Part shown: positions 43,160-52,224 of the stretch, in pieces
Numbering within the stretch: position 1 is the first letter of the stretch
How the letters are laid out: every line of letters starts with the position of its first letter
Assembly: GCF_934309415.1 (NCBI RefSeq)
Contig: NZ_CAKRDI010000001.1
Coordinates: forward strand, 124,001-188,000
Direction of reading: 5' to 3'
Length of the DNA stretch: 64,000 bases
From: an uncultured Mediterraneibacter sp.
GTDB lineage: Bacteria; Bacillota; Clostridia; Lachnospirales; Lachnospiraceae
Notes under the pieces: model-generated
What the model saw: the letters and a program-made list of their open reading frames with translations, nothing else
Told to the model about the DNA's origin: nothing
Database searches by the model: none
Program-made: the position numbers and the translations under genes

Positions 43160-44458
43160 ATGAAAGATAAAAATCTGAAAGAAAAACGTACAGAAAAGAA
43201 AAAGATCGGATTGACAACGAAGATTTTCATTGCACTTCTGTTTGGTGCTGTATTTGGAATCATTCTTCACTATCTTGTGCCGGACAGTGCCGTAAAAAAT
43301 GATGTGATCATAGAAGGGATCCTCTATGTCATCGGACAGGGATTCATCCGGTTAATGAAGATGCTTGTTGTACCACTGGTATTCTGCTCCCTCATCTGCG
43401 GAAGTATGGCCATCGGTGATACAAAGAAACTTGGAACTGTCGGTGCCAGAACATTGATCTTTTACCTTGCGACAACTGCTCTTGCGGTTACAGTTGCCCT
43501 GACAGTTGGTAATATCATCAATCCGGGAGTCGGACTGGATATGAGCTCCCTTCAGTCCAGCACTTCTACTGTAGAGACAATGGAGGCAACTTCCCTGACT
43601 GATACAATCCTGAATATTATTCCGGATAACCCGATTAATTCCCTTGCAAGCGGAACCATGCTTCAGGTGATCGTATTCGCACTGATCGTTGGTGTTATTC
43701 TTGCAAAACTTGGAGAACGTGCAGAGACTGTTGCGAACTTCTTCAGCCAGTTCAATGACATTATGATGGAAATGACAATGATGATCATGAGCCTTGCTCC
43801 GATCGGAGTTTTCTGTCTGATCAGCAGAACCTTTGCCAACATCGGATTCAGTGCATTCCTTCCGCTGGCAAAATACATGATCGCCGTTTTGATCGCACTT
43901 GCGATCCAGTGTCTGGGCGTTTACCAGATCCTGCTTAAGATCTTTACAGGACTGAACCCGATCCGCTTTATTAAGAAGTTCTTCCCGGTTATGGCGTTTG
44001 CATTCTCCACAGCAACATCCAATGCAACCATTCCGCTGTCAATTGATACACTGTCAAAGAAAGTCGGAGTTTCCAAGAAGATTTCTTCTTTCACGATTCC
44101 GCTTGGTGCTACGATCAACATGGACGGAACTTCCATCATGCAGGGTGTTGCGGTTGTATTTGCCGCTCAGGCTTTCGGAATCCATCTGACTCCGGTAGAC
44201 TACATCACAGTTATCGGAACAGCGACTCTGGCATCTGTCGGAACCGCCGGTGTACCTAGTGTTGGTCTTGTAACTCTGACCATGGTATTTAACTCTGTCG
44301 GACTTCCGGTAGAAGCAATCGGTCTGATCATGGGTATCGACCGTATCCTGGATATGACAAGAACTGCTGTTAATATCACTGGTGATGCAGTATGTACAAC
44401 CATCGTTGCACATCAGAATAAAGCACTGGATAAGAATGTGTTTAATGAGACAGATTAA
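43160..44458 (+). CDS. Dicarboxylate/amino acid:cation symporter (DAACS family)
   Basis: The 432-residue transporter has about eight membrane segments and the two re-entrant hairpin regions typical of GltP-type carriers: FSTATSNATIPLS and PLGATINMDGTSIMQGV, plus DRILDMTRTAVNITGDA near the end. It probably imports glutamate, aspartate, serine or C4-dicarboxylates with Na+ or H+. The tight spacing after the RmlD-like gene implies one transcript, an unusual pairing. Confidence 0.92.
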   Translation: MKDKNLKEKRTEKKKIGLTTKIFIALLFGAVFGIILHYLVPDSAVKNDVIIEGILYVIGQGFIRLMKMLVVPLVFCSLICGSMAIGDTKKLGTVGARTLIFYLATTALAVTVALTVGNIINPGVGLDMSSLQSSTSTVETMEATSLTDTILNIIPDNPINSLASGTMLQVIVFALIVGVILAKLGERAETVANFFSQFNDIMMEMTMMIMSLAPIGVFCLISRTFANIGFSAFLPLAKYMIAVLIALAIQCLGVYQILLKIFTGLNPIRFIKKFFPVMAFAFSTATSNATIPLSIDTLSKKVGVSKKISSFTIPLGATINMDGTSIMQGVAVVFAAQAFGIHLTPVDYITVIGTATLASVGTAGVPSVGLVTLTMVFNSVGLPVEAIGLIMGIDRILDMTRTAVNITGDAVCTTIVAHQNKALDKNVFNETD

Positions 44459-44519
44459 TTTCATATGAAGCGTTTAAAATTTATTTAAAGAAACGCCTCT
44501 TGTTTGTTTCATGTGAGTT

Positions 44520-44605
44520 GTTATGATGACACTATTTACAGATAGAGTGTAAACAGTGTCATCCTATCTAATCACTTTACTGATTAGGTATGGTCTGAAC
44601 CGTAA
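44520..44605. repeat. Diverged composite copy of the insertion element
   Basis: A hairpin with arms TGACACT and AGTGTCA replaces the usual palindrome. It is followed by CCTATCTAATCACTTTACTG and a TCTGAACCGTAAC end, which match the first hairpin and end of the copy at 24136. Ends and duplications are lost. Confidence 0.6.
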
Positions 44606-44640
44606 CTCAGATAACTCATAAAAATGAACAGGGGCGTTTT

Positions 44641-44673
44641 TTTATTGTTCGCAGCTATACTGTGAACAGTAAC
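44641..44673. repeat. 33-bp relic of the solo palindrome
   Basis: It aligns over 33 bases with the palindrome at the end of the 143-bp copies; the right arm TGTGAACAGTAAC is intact and the left reads TTTATTGTTCGCAG. No target duplication. Confidence 0.65.
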
Positions 44674-44810
44674 ACCAAATATAATCCGCATGCGTTATTT
44701 TTTATAAAATGATTGTTTTTTCTTCTTCATAGTGTATACTCAAATCGTAAGTAGTAAGTAATAAGTAGCATTCATAAATTCGCATGTTATTTTATCTGAG
44801 GAGGATCACT

Positions 44811-45713
44811 ATGAAAAATCTGACTTTATCACAACAGTATGCACTCATTTCCCTGGATGGACTTGAAAGTCTTCATCCAAGTCTGGCAAAAAGTGCTGTC
44901 ATCCGCGCAATTGCAGCAGCACAAATATTAGAAGAATTTCTTTGTGATGAAACAGAACCTTCACCTGCGGCATTTACTGCCAAAGTAGAAGAGGCAGTTG
45001 CTGCTGCAAAGAAATTAAAGAAAAATGATGAGAAAGTATTGGAGCAGCACATTTCCTTCGTTTTAGAAGAGAAAGGACTTCTCACAAAGGTTCCCAACCT
45101 CCTTGGATGCGATATGGATTATGATACTTCCGGCATTGAGTTGAAATCTTATTGCAGTGAAGAAGTAAACTGTCTTCGCATTCGTGAAGGACTCCGTGCA
45201 GAAATTCTGGAAGACGGTGCACTCACCATGGACTGCGTTGTTCTTCTCTGGCTTCTTCGCGAGAGTGGTTGTATGCATGATTTATTCTCTGTCACAGAAC
45301 AGGCAAAAGTACAGGAACATATGACGGATGCGGCTTCTGTGAATGAATGTTACCGTATTTTATGGCAGGCAGAATTTCACAGTATATTTGAAAGCTTTGC
45401 AGGGCGCTTTCTGAAGACAAAACAGAATCTGTTTTGCAATCCTTATCTGGAAGGTGTGAATCTGGTCTTTCCGTTTTTGGAACGCAGGAAATCCATCTTT
45501 ATCGACTGTATTATCTTTGGCACAAACGTAAAAGAACGCAGAACAGAAACGATTCATTTTCTGAAAGAGAAGGGATATGCGGTAGAAGAAATTCCATTTG
45601 AAAATGAGACGCTTCTAAAAATAGGACATTCCTATTATCGCATCTTTCCAATGATAAAACGCAGCTATAAAGTACCTATTCAAGGAGTTAATCTTGTTCC
45701 TGTTTACTGGTAA
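44811..45713 (+). CDS. Hypothetical protein, possibly GPP34/GOLPH3-like
   Basis: The 300-residue soluble protein begins MKNLTLSQQYALISLDGLES, which recalls the start of bacterial GPP34 (GOLPH3-like) domains, and has a later helical segment ALTMDCVVLLWLLRESGCM. The similarity is faint, so the family is only suggested. GAGGAGG precedes the start at 44811; the in-frame ATG at 44784 has no site. The MerR-type gene follows 23 bases later. Confidence 0.7.
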   Translation: MKNLTLSQQYALISLDGLESLHPSLAKSAVIRAIAAAQILEEFLCDETEPSPAAFTAKVEEAVAAAKKLKKNDEKVLEQHISFVLEEKGLLTKVPNLLGCDMDYDTSGIELKSYCSEEVNCLRIREGLRAEILEDGALTMDCVVLLWLLRESGCMHDLFSVTEQAKVQEHMTDAASVNECYRILWQAEFHSIFESFAGRFLKTKQNLFCNPYLEGVNLVFPFLERRKSIFIDCIIFGTNVKERRTETIHFLKEKGYAVEEIPFENETLLKIGHSYYRIFPMIKRSYKVPIQGVNLVPVYW

Positions 45714-45736
45714 AGAAAAGGGGAGCTTATATCAAT

Positions 45737-46009
45737 ATGTCAAGACAAAGAAGTATGGAAGTCATTGAGCATTCTGAATATGTGACCATCGGAGAACTTG
45801 TACGTCTGACCGGAGTGAGGTACAGTACATTGAAGTTCTACACAGAAGAGGGGATGCTGCCATTTGAACAGGCAGAAGAAAATCTCACCCGGCGGTATCA
45901 GCGGGAAGAGAGTATCCAACGGATTACTTATATCCGGCAGCTGAGAGAACAGAAAATGACGATACCTGAGATAAAGGAGATTTTGCCTGCTGCTCAATCA
46001 TTGTTTTAA
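45737..46009 (+). CDS. MerR family transcriptional regulator, short
   Basis: The 90-residue protein contains the MerR winged helix: VTIGELVRLTGVRYSTLKFYTEEG (residues 17 on), then LTRRYQREESIQRITYI and KMTIPEIKEIL. It lacks a long dimerisation helix and a ligand domain, so it may sense nothing itself. It probably controls the neighbouring genes. A stem of CCTCC/GGAGG after the stop may end its transcript. Confidence 0.85.
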   Translation: MSRQRSMEVIEHSEYVTIGELVRLTGVRYSTLKFYTEEGMLPFEQAEENLTRRYQREESIQRITYIRQLREQKMTIPEIKEILPAAQSLF

Positions 46010-46313
46010 CCATATATCCACCTCCTCGCATGCAACAGTTTACGTTACTGTTTCTCTGGGGAGGTTTTCTTTAGGAAATCAGTTTATAGTCAAGCGGATA
46101 TTCGCAATCCGCTTCGCTACTTGCTCATAACCGAATAACTGCTCCGCAGTTTATCAGAAGGAGCTTGCACTCCTCCTGATACAAGCAAGTCCCCACCCAC
46201 TGCTTATTGCTTTTCGCAATTGAAGCAGGGGACTTACTTGATTCGGTTAAACTGTCTTTTTCAATCATGAGAAAACAAAATAAAAGAAATCAAAAGTAAG
46301 AAAGAGAGAAAAC
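46010..46313. other. Gap with strongly folded sequence
   Basis: No gene. It begins with a possible terminator (CCTCC at 46021, GGAGG near 46060, then TTTTCTTT), a hairpin AAGCGGAT/ATCCGCTT (46092-46099, 46107-46114), the four-way junction at 46129-46248 and the leader of the EamA transporter gene. Confidence 0.6.
46129..46248 (+). ncRNA. Candidate structured RNA with four-way junction
   Basis: The closing stem AACCGAAT (46129-46136)/ATTCGGTT (46241-46248) encloses three stems: AACTGC/GCAGTT (46137-46151), ATCAGAAGGAG/CTCCTCCTGAT (46153-46180, one mismatch), and AAGTCCCC/GGGGACTT (46187-46235) with inner CTGCTT-ATTGC/GCAAT-AAGCAG. It lies 66 bases before the transporter start. It could be a leader RNA or a repeat element; no known class was recognised and strand is assumed. 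Confidence 0.45.
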
Positions 46314-47264
46314 ATGACACCTGTAAAAAAACAAGAAAAACAAACTATTTTAACAAAGACCTGGGTAGTTGCAGCACTTGCCTGTGTCTGCTGTATTCTG
46401 TGGGGAAGTGCAATTCCGGTCATTAAGACCGGATACCGTTTGCTGGAAGTAGATTCAGCAGATACCTCAAGTCAGATTGTATTTGCCGGAATTCGTTTTG
46501 CACTGGCCGGAATTCTTGTTCTGATCTTTGCTTCCATTCGTGAAAAAAAGTTAATACGTCCGGATAAAAAACTATTTGTCTATGCAATTCCGGTTTGTTT
46601 TGCACAGACTTTCGTCCAGTACTTTTTCTTTTATATCGGAGTGGCACGTACTTCCGGGGTAAAGGGCGGCATCATCACAGGACTTGGCAATTTTATTGCA
46701 ATTCTGATCGCATGCCTGCTCGTAAGAAGTGAAAAGATGACAGAAAGGAAACTGGCCGGATGCATCCTTGGATTTGCTGGTGTGGTACTGATCAATATGA
46801 CAGGAAATTCCGTGGATACAGGATTTCATCTGACAGGAGAAGGTTTTGTTCTGATCGCACAGATTTCATACGGTGCTTCCACAGTTCTGATCAACCTCTT
46901 TTCAAAGAAAGTATCTCCGGTTATTTTAAGTGGCTGTCAGTTTTTCATGGGAGGCCTGCTGCTTTTCTTTGTCGGTATCCTGATGGGCGGACATCTGGAT
47001 CATTTTACAATTGCGGGGGCACTGTTGATCCTGTATCTTGCAATGGTTTCTGCCGTAGCCTACACACTCTGGTCCGTGCTGCTTACTTATAACGAAGTGT
47101 CCAAGGTTGCAATCTTCGGTTTTGTAAATCCACTCTGCAGTGTCATTCTTTCTGCACTCCTTCTGGGCGAGACAGGACAGGCATTTAATGCAAAGAGTAT
47201 GCTGGCTTTGATTCTGGTATGTATTGGAATTTATGTTGTGAATTATAAGAAAACGGTGGAATAA
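46314..47264 (+). CDS. EamA/DMT family transporter
   Basis: The 316-residue protein has about ten membrane segments arranged as two EamA repeats. The first includes WGSAIPVIKTGY and the second the C-terminal LCSVILSALLLGE. Such permeases export or import amino acids, sugars or other metabolites; the substrate is unknown. It follows a folded leader region, which may regulate it. Confidence 0.88.
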   Translation: MTPVKKQEKQTILTKTWVVAALACVCCILWGSAIPVIKTGYRLLEVDSADTSSQIVFAGIRFALAGILVLIFASIREKKLIRPDKKLFVYAIPVCFAQTFVQYFFFYIGVARTSGVKGGIITGLGNFIAILIACLLVRSEKMTERKLAGCILGFAGVVLINMTGNSVDTGFHLTGEGFVLIAQISYGASTVLINLFSKKVSPVILSGCQFFMGGLLLFFVGILMGGHLDHFTIAGALLILYLAMVSAVAYTLWSVLLTYNEVSKVAIFGFVNPLCSVILSALLLGETGQAFNAKSMLALILVCIGIYVVNYKKTVE

Positions 47265-47370
47265 AGAGATTCAAATGACCTCTAAGCAGATCTCTGGATA
47301 TTTCCTGAAATACTTGATTTTTCATGTAAACATGGGATAATGAAATCATGAAATGCGGATAAACATCCTC

Positions 47371-47435
47371 AAAGTTACCACAAATAAGATGGTATCAATT
47401 ATTAAAGTTATCACAAGTAAGATGCATCAATCATT
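47371..47435. repeat. Tandem direct repeat of about 33 bp
   Basis: Two adjacent copies (47371-47403, 47404-47435) share AAAGTTA-CACAA-TAAGATG-ATCAAT-ATT with few differences. They lie 70 bases before the methyltransferase start and could be paired binding sites or a simple duplication. Confidence 0.55.
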
Positions 47436-47505
47436 GTAAAACAAAAGTAAAAAAAGAATTCTCAAAAATTATGAAATAGCAGTAAACATGATGGAGGTGC
47501 AAAAA

Positions 47506-48111
47506 ATGAAAAAGAAAATCTGGGATTTGTATGCGCCTGTCTATGAGAAAGCCATGCGGGCAGATTACAAGTATTATAAGTTCATGTATGACCGGATTCC
47601 CACGAAAATAAAAGATAAAGAAGTATTGGAACTTGCTACAGGGCCGGGACTTCTGGCAAAACATGTAGCATATGAGGCAAAGCGAATGATTGCTACCGAT
47701 TATTCAGAAGGTATGATCAAAGAAGCGCAAAAAGGGGATTATGCAGATAACCTGACTTTTGAGATCGCAGATGCCACACAGCTTCCTTATGCGGACCATT
47801 CTTTCGATGTAGTGCTGATAGCGAATGCACTGCATGTTATGCCGGAACCGGAGAAAGCATTGAGAGAGATTGACCGTGTCCTAAAAGAAGATGGACTGCT
47901 GATCGCTCCGAATTTTGTATCACATAAAGCCGGCCTAATCAGTCGCCTGTGGTCAAGGATCCTCAAATTGGCCGGAATTAAATTCGAGCACCAGTGGAGC
48001 GGAGAGGAGTATCTTGCATGGCTGAAGGAACATGGCTGGAAAGTTCTATATAAGAAGAATTGTCCTGCAAGGATTTCACTTATGTATACAGAGTGTGTAC
48101 GGAAAAAATAG
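47506..48111 (+). CDS. Class I SAM-dependent methyltransferase
   Basis: The Rossmann methyltransferase has LELATGPGLLAKHVA (SAM motif I), ATDYSEGMIKEAQ, ADATQLPYADHSFDVVLIANALHV and EIDRVLKEDG. It resembles UbiE/Methyltransf_11 proteins; the substrate is not known. The start at 47506 is chosen because ATGGAGGTGCAAAAA precedes it; an ATG at 47488 overlaps that site. 201 residues. Confidence 0.88.
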   Translation: MKKKIWDLYAPVYEKAMRADYKYYKFMYDRIPTKIKDKEVLELATGPGLLAKHVAYEAKRMIATDYSEGMIKEAQKGDYADNLTFEIADATQLPYADHSFDVVLIANALHVMPEPEKALREIDRVLKEDGLLIAPNFVSHKAGLISRLWSRILKLAGIKFEHQWSGEEYLAWLKEHGWKVLYKKNCPARISLMYTECVRKK

Positions 48112-48247
48112 ATAATCATGTATTCATCTCCCAAATGTTTAAAATTATAATTTGTAAAAACATTAATTGTGATATATAATTATTAAAAATATAATATTTA
48201 ATTAAACAGAAAAATTCGATTAGCAGATAAAAGGAGAGTGACTTATT

Positions 48248-49219
48248 ATGTATTGCTATAAATGTGGCGCAAAAAATGCTGATAATGCAACATATTGCTA
48301 TAAATGTAACACAAAAATTTCATCTATTCCATTGCCGTCCAAACCTCAAACTCCTACCGAACTTGACTCTAAGGCATTAGCAATTTATTTACATGATGTT
48401 TTAACTTTAGAGTATGCAAGAAGAAGAGAAGCAATTACAATAAATACTTTAGACTATAATTACAAAAGATCCCTTACATATGCATACAAAAAAGAGACGA
48501 TAAGTTCATATAATTACTTTCATTTAAAGTATGATGGAAAGAATTATTATATTGCAGTTAACCGTGATAAAAGTGTATGCTTGGATTCTACTTTATCAGG
48601 TTCTGACTGGTATTGGTTAGAGATAGAATCTAACATGCAACGCTTATATAAACAAGATACATGGAGAAATGGATCTACGTATGCTAATTTTATTACAAAA
48701 ATACCAAAGCGGATTCAATGGCGGGATAAATTTTTTCAAACTTATGAAGAATTTAAGTTAACAGCTCCTGGGGAATTTCAGAAAATTAAAGATAATTATA
48801 ATATTTATGTTAATAAAAGAAACGATATGTATGCAGAATTCAGTCACATAAAAGAAATGCTACTAAAGACTTATGATTTAAATATTATTCCTGATCAATA
48901 TAGAAATATATATGCAATCTATTATTTATATAACTTTATTAGTACTTCAAATCAATCATTGAGTATAGCTTTATTACATTTTGATTTAAAGGAAATAAAA
49001 TCAAAATTAGATAAGATAATTGAACAGCAAGAAGAACTCATTCTTAATCAAAGTATACTCATGTCACAAAATGAAGAACTTATGGAACAAAATCAATCAT
49101 ATTTAAGCACTTTATCTAAAATAGAATCTAATACAGCTCAAACATCTCAATACGCATCTATTGCTGCACGTAATTCAGAATTATGTGCGTGGATAGGATA
49201 CGCAAATTATTTAAAATAA
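48248..49219 (+). CDS. Zinc-ribbon protein of unknown function, AT-rich
   Basis: The protein starts with a zinc ribbon, CYKCGAKNADNATYCYKC, with two CX2C pairs. A long polar region follows, then a coiled coil near residues 245-300 (EIKSKLDKIIEQQEELILNQ). It has no membrane helix except a weak C-terminal hydrophobic end. Codon use is strongly A/T-ending (for example TAT, AAA, TTA), unlike the flanking genes, which suggests recent transfer. The function is unknown; proteins of this shape may act as adaptors. Confidence 0.75.
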   Translation: MYCYKCGAKNADNATYCYKCNTKISSIPLPSKPQTPTELDSKALAIYLHDVLTLEYARRREAITINTLDYNYKRSLTYAYKKETISSYNYFHLKYDGKNYYIAVNRDKSVCLDSTLSGSDWYWLEIESNMQRLYKQDTWRNGSTYANFITKIPKRIQWRDKFFQTYEEFKLTAPGEFQKIKDNYNIYVNKRNDMYAEFSHIKEMLLKTYDLNIIPDQYRNIYAIYYLYNFISTSNQSLSIALLHFDLKEIKSKLDKIIEQQEELILNQSILMSQNEELMEQNQSYLSTLSKIESNTAQTSQYASIAARNSELCAWIGYANYLK

Positions 49220-49654
49220 TTCTGTATTAGCTTAGTCAAAATACTAAAGTAATATAACATTTGGCTAATTCGAATATATGAACTGCAAAAAGCAATGACT
49301 TCAGCATTATCGTGGATGAAATTGGAAAAAAGTTGACGAAATTGTTCACTATTTTTTTAATATAAGTACTCATATAGATAGATACAGCAGTGGATTGATA
49401 AAACATAAATATCACTCCAATTAAATAATAAAATTTAGTAAAGCTACCAGAAGGGTTTTTGGTAGCTTTTTATGTAAACAACTGCTACAATCTAACACTG
49501 ATTTATTCAACTAATAAATACAAACCTTTCAATTCCCATCTATTTTTATAAAAATGGTTGCTTTTTCCTTTTGTAAAAGCTATGATTAAATGGCAAATTT
49601 ATATACAAAATGCAAATACTATACAGTATCTGAAATAAAATTAAGGAGAACCCC
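49220..49654. other. AT-rich gap after the zinc-ribbon gene
   Basis: A terminator lies at 49440-49473. A 24-codon open stretch (49291-49365) reads SNDFSIIVDEIGKKL... and ends at a stop like the tail of a lost gene. No other feature is recognised. The sequence remains AT-rich until the next gene. Confidence 0.45.
49440..49473 (+). terminator. Terminator after the zinc-ribbon gene
   Basis: AAAGCTACCA (49440-49449) pairs with TGGTAGCTTT (49460-49469), followed by TTTAT. Confidence 0.75.
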
Positions 49655-51520
49655 GTGAGAAAACTAGCATTAGATGATGATATTTTATTAAAAATTGAAA
49701 AACCGGCCCGTTACATCGGTGGTGAAGTCAATGCAGTCATGAAGAACCCGGAAGAAGTAGACATCCGTTTTGCAATGTGCTTCCCGGACGTGTATGAGAT
49801 CGGTATGTCCCATCTCGGCATCCAGATTCTTTATGATATGTTCAACCGCCGCCCGGATGTATGGTGTGAGAGAGTCTACTCCCCATGGCTGGACCTGGAT
49901 AAAATTATGAGAGAAGAGAAGATTCCACTCTTCACACTGGAATCCCAGGACAAAGTAAAAGACTTTGATTTCCTCGGAATCACGATTCAGTTCGAGATGT
50001 GTTATACAAACATCCTTCAGATCCTGGAACTGAGCCAGATCCCTATGTATTCCAAAGACAGAACACTGGATGATCCGTTCGTGATCGGTGGCGGACCGTG
50101 TACTTACAATCCGGAACCACTGGCGGAATTCTTTGACATTTTCTATATGGGTGAAGGAGAGACTGTCTACGACGAACTTCTGGACGCATATAAAGAATGG
50201 AAAGGCTCCGGCAAGAGCAGAAAAGAATTCCTCGAGCGTGCAGCTCAGATTGAAGGACTCTATGTCCCTGCCTTTTACGACGTAGAATATAACGAAGACG
50301 GAACTTTGAAATCTTTCACTCCGAACAATGAGCACGCACCTGCTGTGGTAAAAAAACAGGTAGTTATGGATGTGACGGATGCCCCTTATCCTATGAAACC
50401 GGTTGTTCCGTTTATCAAGGCAACACAGGACCGTGTCGTTCTTGAGATCCAGCGTGGATGTATCCGTGGCTGCCGTTTCTGTCAGGCCGGAATGCTTTAC
50501 CGTCCGGTCAGAGAACGTAACGTAGAGCGACTGAAAGAATACGCCCATGCCATGCTTGACAATACAGGACATGAGGAAATTTCCTTAAGCTCTTTGAGTT
50601 CCAGTGACTATTCTGAATTAAAAGAACTGGTCACATATCTGATTGATGAATTTAAAGGCAAGGGAATCAACATTTCACTCCCTTCTCTGCGTATCGATGC
50701 CTTTTCACTGGATGTTATGAGCCGTGTACAGGATATCCGCAAGAGCAGTCTGACCTTTGCTCCGGAAGCCGGCTCCCAGCGTATGCGAGACGTCATCAAC
50801 AAAGGACTGACTGAAGAAGTGATCCTGAACGGTGCCGGACAGGCATTTGAAGGCGGCTGGACAAAAGTAAAACTTTACTTTATGCTCGGACTTCCTTCAG
50901 AGACAGAAGACGATATGAAAGAAATCGCCCATCTGTCTGAAAAAGTAGCTCGCAGATACTATGAGATCCCGAAAGAGCAGCGTCACGGCAAATGTCAGAT
51001 CACTGCAAGTTCTTCTTTCTTTGTGCCAAAACCGTTCACTCCATTCCAGTGGGCTCCGATGTGCAAAGCGGAAGAGTATATGAGACGCGCCCATCTTGTA
51101 AATGACGAGTTCAAGCAGCAGTTAAATAAAAAGAGTCTGAAATACAACTGGCACGATGCCCAGGTTACCGTTCTGGAAGGTGTTATGGCCCGTGGAGACC
51201 GCCGCATCGGCAAACTAATCGAAGAAGCATACCGTCTTGGATGTCTGTTTGACTCCTGGACTGAGAGTTTCCATAACGATCTGTGGATGCAGGCATTTGA
51301 AAATACAGGAATCGACATGGATTTCTACAATCTCAGAGAACGTGCAGAAGACGAACTGTTCCCTTGGGATTTCATCGATATTGGTGTGACACGTAAGTTC
51401 CTTCGCAGAGAATGGGACCGCGCCATGAATGAAACTGTTACGCCAAACTGCCGGATGCAATGTTCCGGATGTGGAGCAGCCAAATTTGGAGGAGGTGTCT
51501 GTTATGAAGGCAAGAATTAA
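49655..51520 (+). CDS. TIGR03960 family B12-binding/radical SAM protein
   Basis: The 621-residue protein has an N-terminal B12-binding-like domain (RFAMCFPDVYEIGMSHLGIQ) and a radical SAM cluster RGCIRGCRFCQ with Cys269, Cys273 and Cys276. A TIGR03960-type C-terminus with CRMQCSGCGAAKFGGG follows. It is normally followed by a TIGR03936 gene and RNase G, as here. Substrate unknown; a role in RNA or ribosome modification is inferred from these neighbours. The start is GTG with AAGGAG upstream. Confidence 0.9.
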   Translation: MRKLALDDDILLKIEKPARYIGGEVNAVMKNPEEVDIRFAMCFPDVYEIGMSHLGIQILYDMFNRRPDVWCERVYSPWLDLDKIMREEKIPLFTLESQDKVKDFDFLGITIQFEMCYTNILQILELSQIPMYSKDRTLDDPFVIGGGPCTYNPEPLAEFFDIFYMGEGETVYDELLDAYKEWKGSGKSRKEFLERAAQIEGLYVPAFYDVEYNEDGTLKSFTPNNEHAPAVVKKQVVMDVTDAPYPMKPVVPFIKATQDRVVLEIQRGCIRGCRFCQAGMLYRPVRERNVERLKEYAHAMLDNTGHEEISLSSLSSSDYSELKELVTYLIDEFKGKGINISLPSLRIDAFSLDVMSRVQDIRKSSLTFAPEAGSQRMRDVINKGLTEEVILNGAGQAFEGGWTKVKLYFMLGLPSETEDDMKEIAHLSEKVARRYYEIPKEQRHGKCQITASSSFFVPKPFTPFQWAPMCKAEEYMRRAHLVNDEFKQQLNKKSLKYNWHDAQVTVLEGVMARGDRRIGKLIEEAYRLGCLFDSWTESFHNDLWMQAFENTGIDMDFYNLRERAEDELFPWDFIDIGVTRKFLRREWDRAMNETVTPNCRMQCSGCGAAKFGGGVCYEGKN

Positions 51521-52214
51521 ATTTAGAAAATATGGTTCTCTCCGTTTCATCGGACATTTGGACGTCATGCGTTTCTTCCAGAAGGTCATGCGCCGTGCGG
51601 ATATTCCGATCGCATTTTCCGGCGGTTACAGCCCACATATGATCATGTCCTTTGCCAATCCACTTGGAATCGGACTGACCAGCGACGGAGAATATTTTGA
51701 TATTGAACTGACGGAAGCCATCAACAGTCAGGATGCGGTACGTCGGATGAACGAAGCCTGCGTAGAAGGAATCGAGGTGCTCAGTATCCGCCGCATTGCG
51801 GAAGAGAAAAAGATGACCGGAATGACGATTCTGGCAGGAGCAGATTATCTGACTTCTGTGAGAAAAGGTGCATTCCCGGAAGACTGGAAAGAAAAATTCA
51901 CCCAGTTTATGGAACGGCCGGAGATCCGCATTTTAAAACAGACGAAGCGCAGTGAAAAAGAGGTGGACATCAAACCACTGATCTATGCGTGGGAACTGCG
52001 CGGTGATGCGATCTATCTGAAAGTGGCAGCAGGCAGTGTCGAAAACCTGAAACCGGATCTTGTCATGGAGGCATTCTGTCAGTTTCTTGACATGGATCCT
52101 GAGAGTATCCGTTTCCAGCATCACAGACTGGAAATGTATACAGACCGAAGCGAAGACGGCTCCCTGATCCCTCTGGAGGATATGGGAGTGGAAATGACCG
52201 GGAACGAGGAATGA
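51504..52214 (+). CDS. TIGR03936 family radical SAM-linked protein (DUF2344)
   Basis: The 236-residue protein starts MKARIKFRKYGSLRFIGHLD and has the DUF2344 features RADIPIAFSGGYSPHMIMSF and LGIGLTSDGEYFDIEL. It is always found next to, or fused with, TIGR03960 radical SAM proteins. The start at 51504 has GGAGGAGGTG and overlaps the radical SAM gene by 17 bases. The in-frame ATG at 51429 would add 25 residues without a site and is rejected. Confidence 0.88.
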   Translation: MKARIKFRKYGSLRFIGHLDVMRFFQKVMRRADIPIAFSGGYSPHMIMSFANPLGIGLTSDGEYFDIELTEAINSQDAVRRMNEACVEGIEVLSIRRIAEEKKMTGMTILAGADYLTSVRKGAFPEDWKEKFTQFMERPEIRILKQTKRSEKEVDIKPLIYAWELRGDAIYLKVAAGSVENLKPDLVMEAFCQFLDMDPESIRFQHHRLEMYTDRSEDGSLIPLEDMGVEMTGNEE

Positions 52215-52224
52215 GTGAGAAAAG

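Larger units (their letters stand above)
44459..44810. other. Gap with decayed insertion elements
   Basis: No gene. It contains an ill-preserved composite copy (44520-44605) and a 33-bp relic (44641-44673). The start of a promoter for the downstream gene may be the TATACT-like box near 44733. Confidence 0.5.

Noticed and set aside
46036..46062. Element-like GTTACTGTTTCTCTGG after the MerR gene
   Set aside because: Only a short match without the second arm; better explained as part of a terminator.
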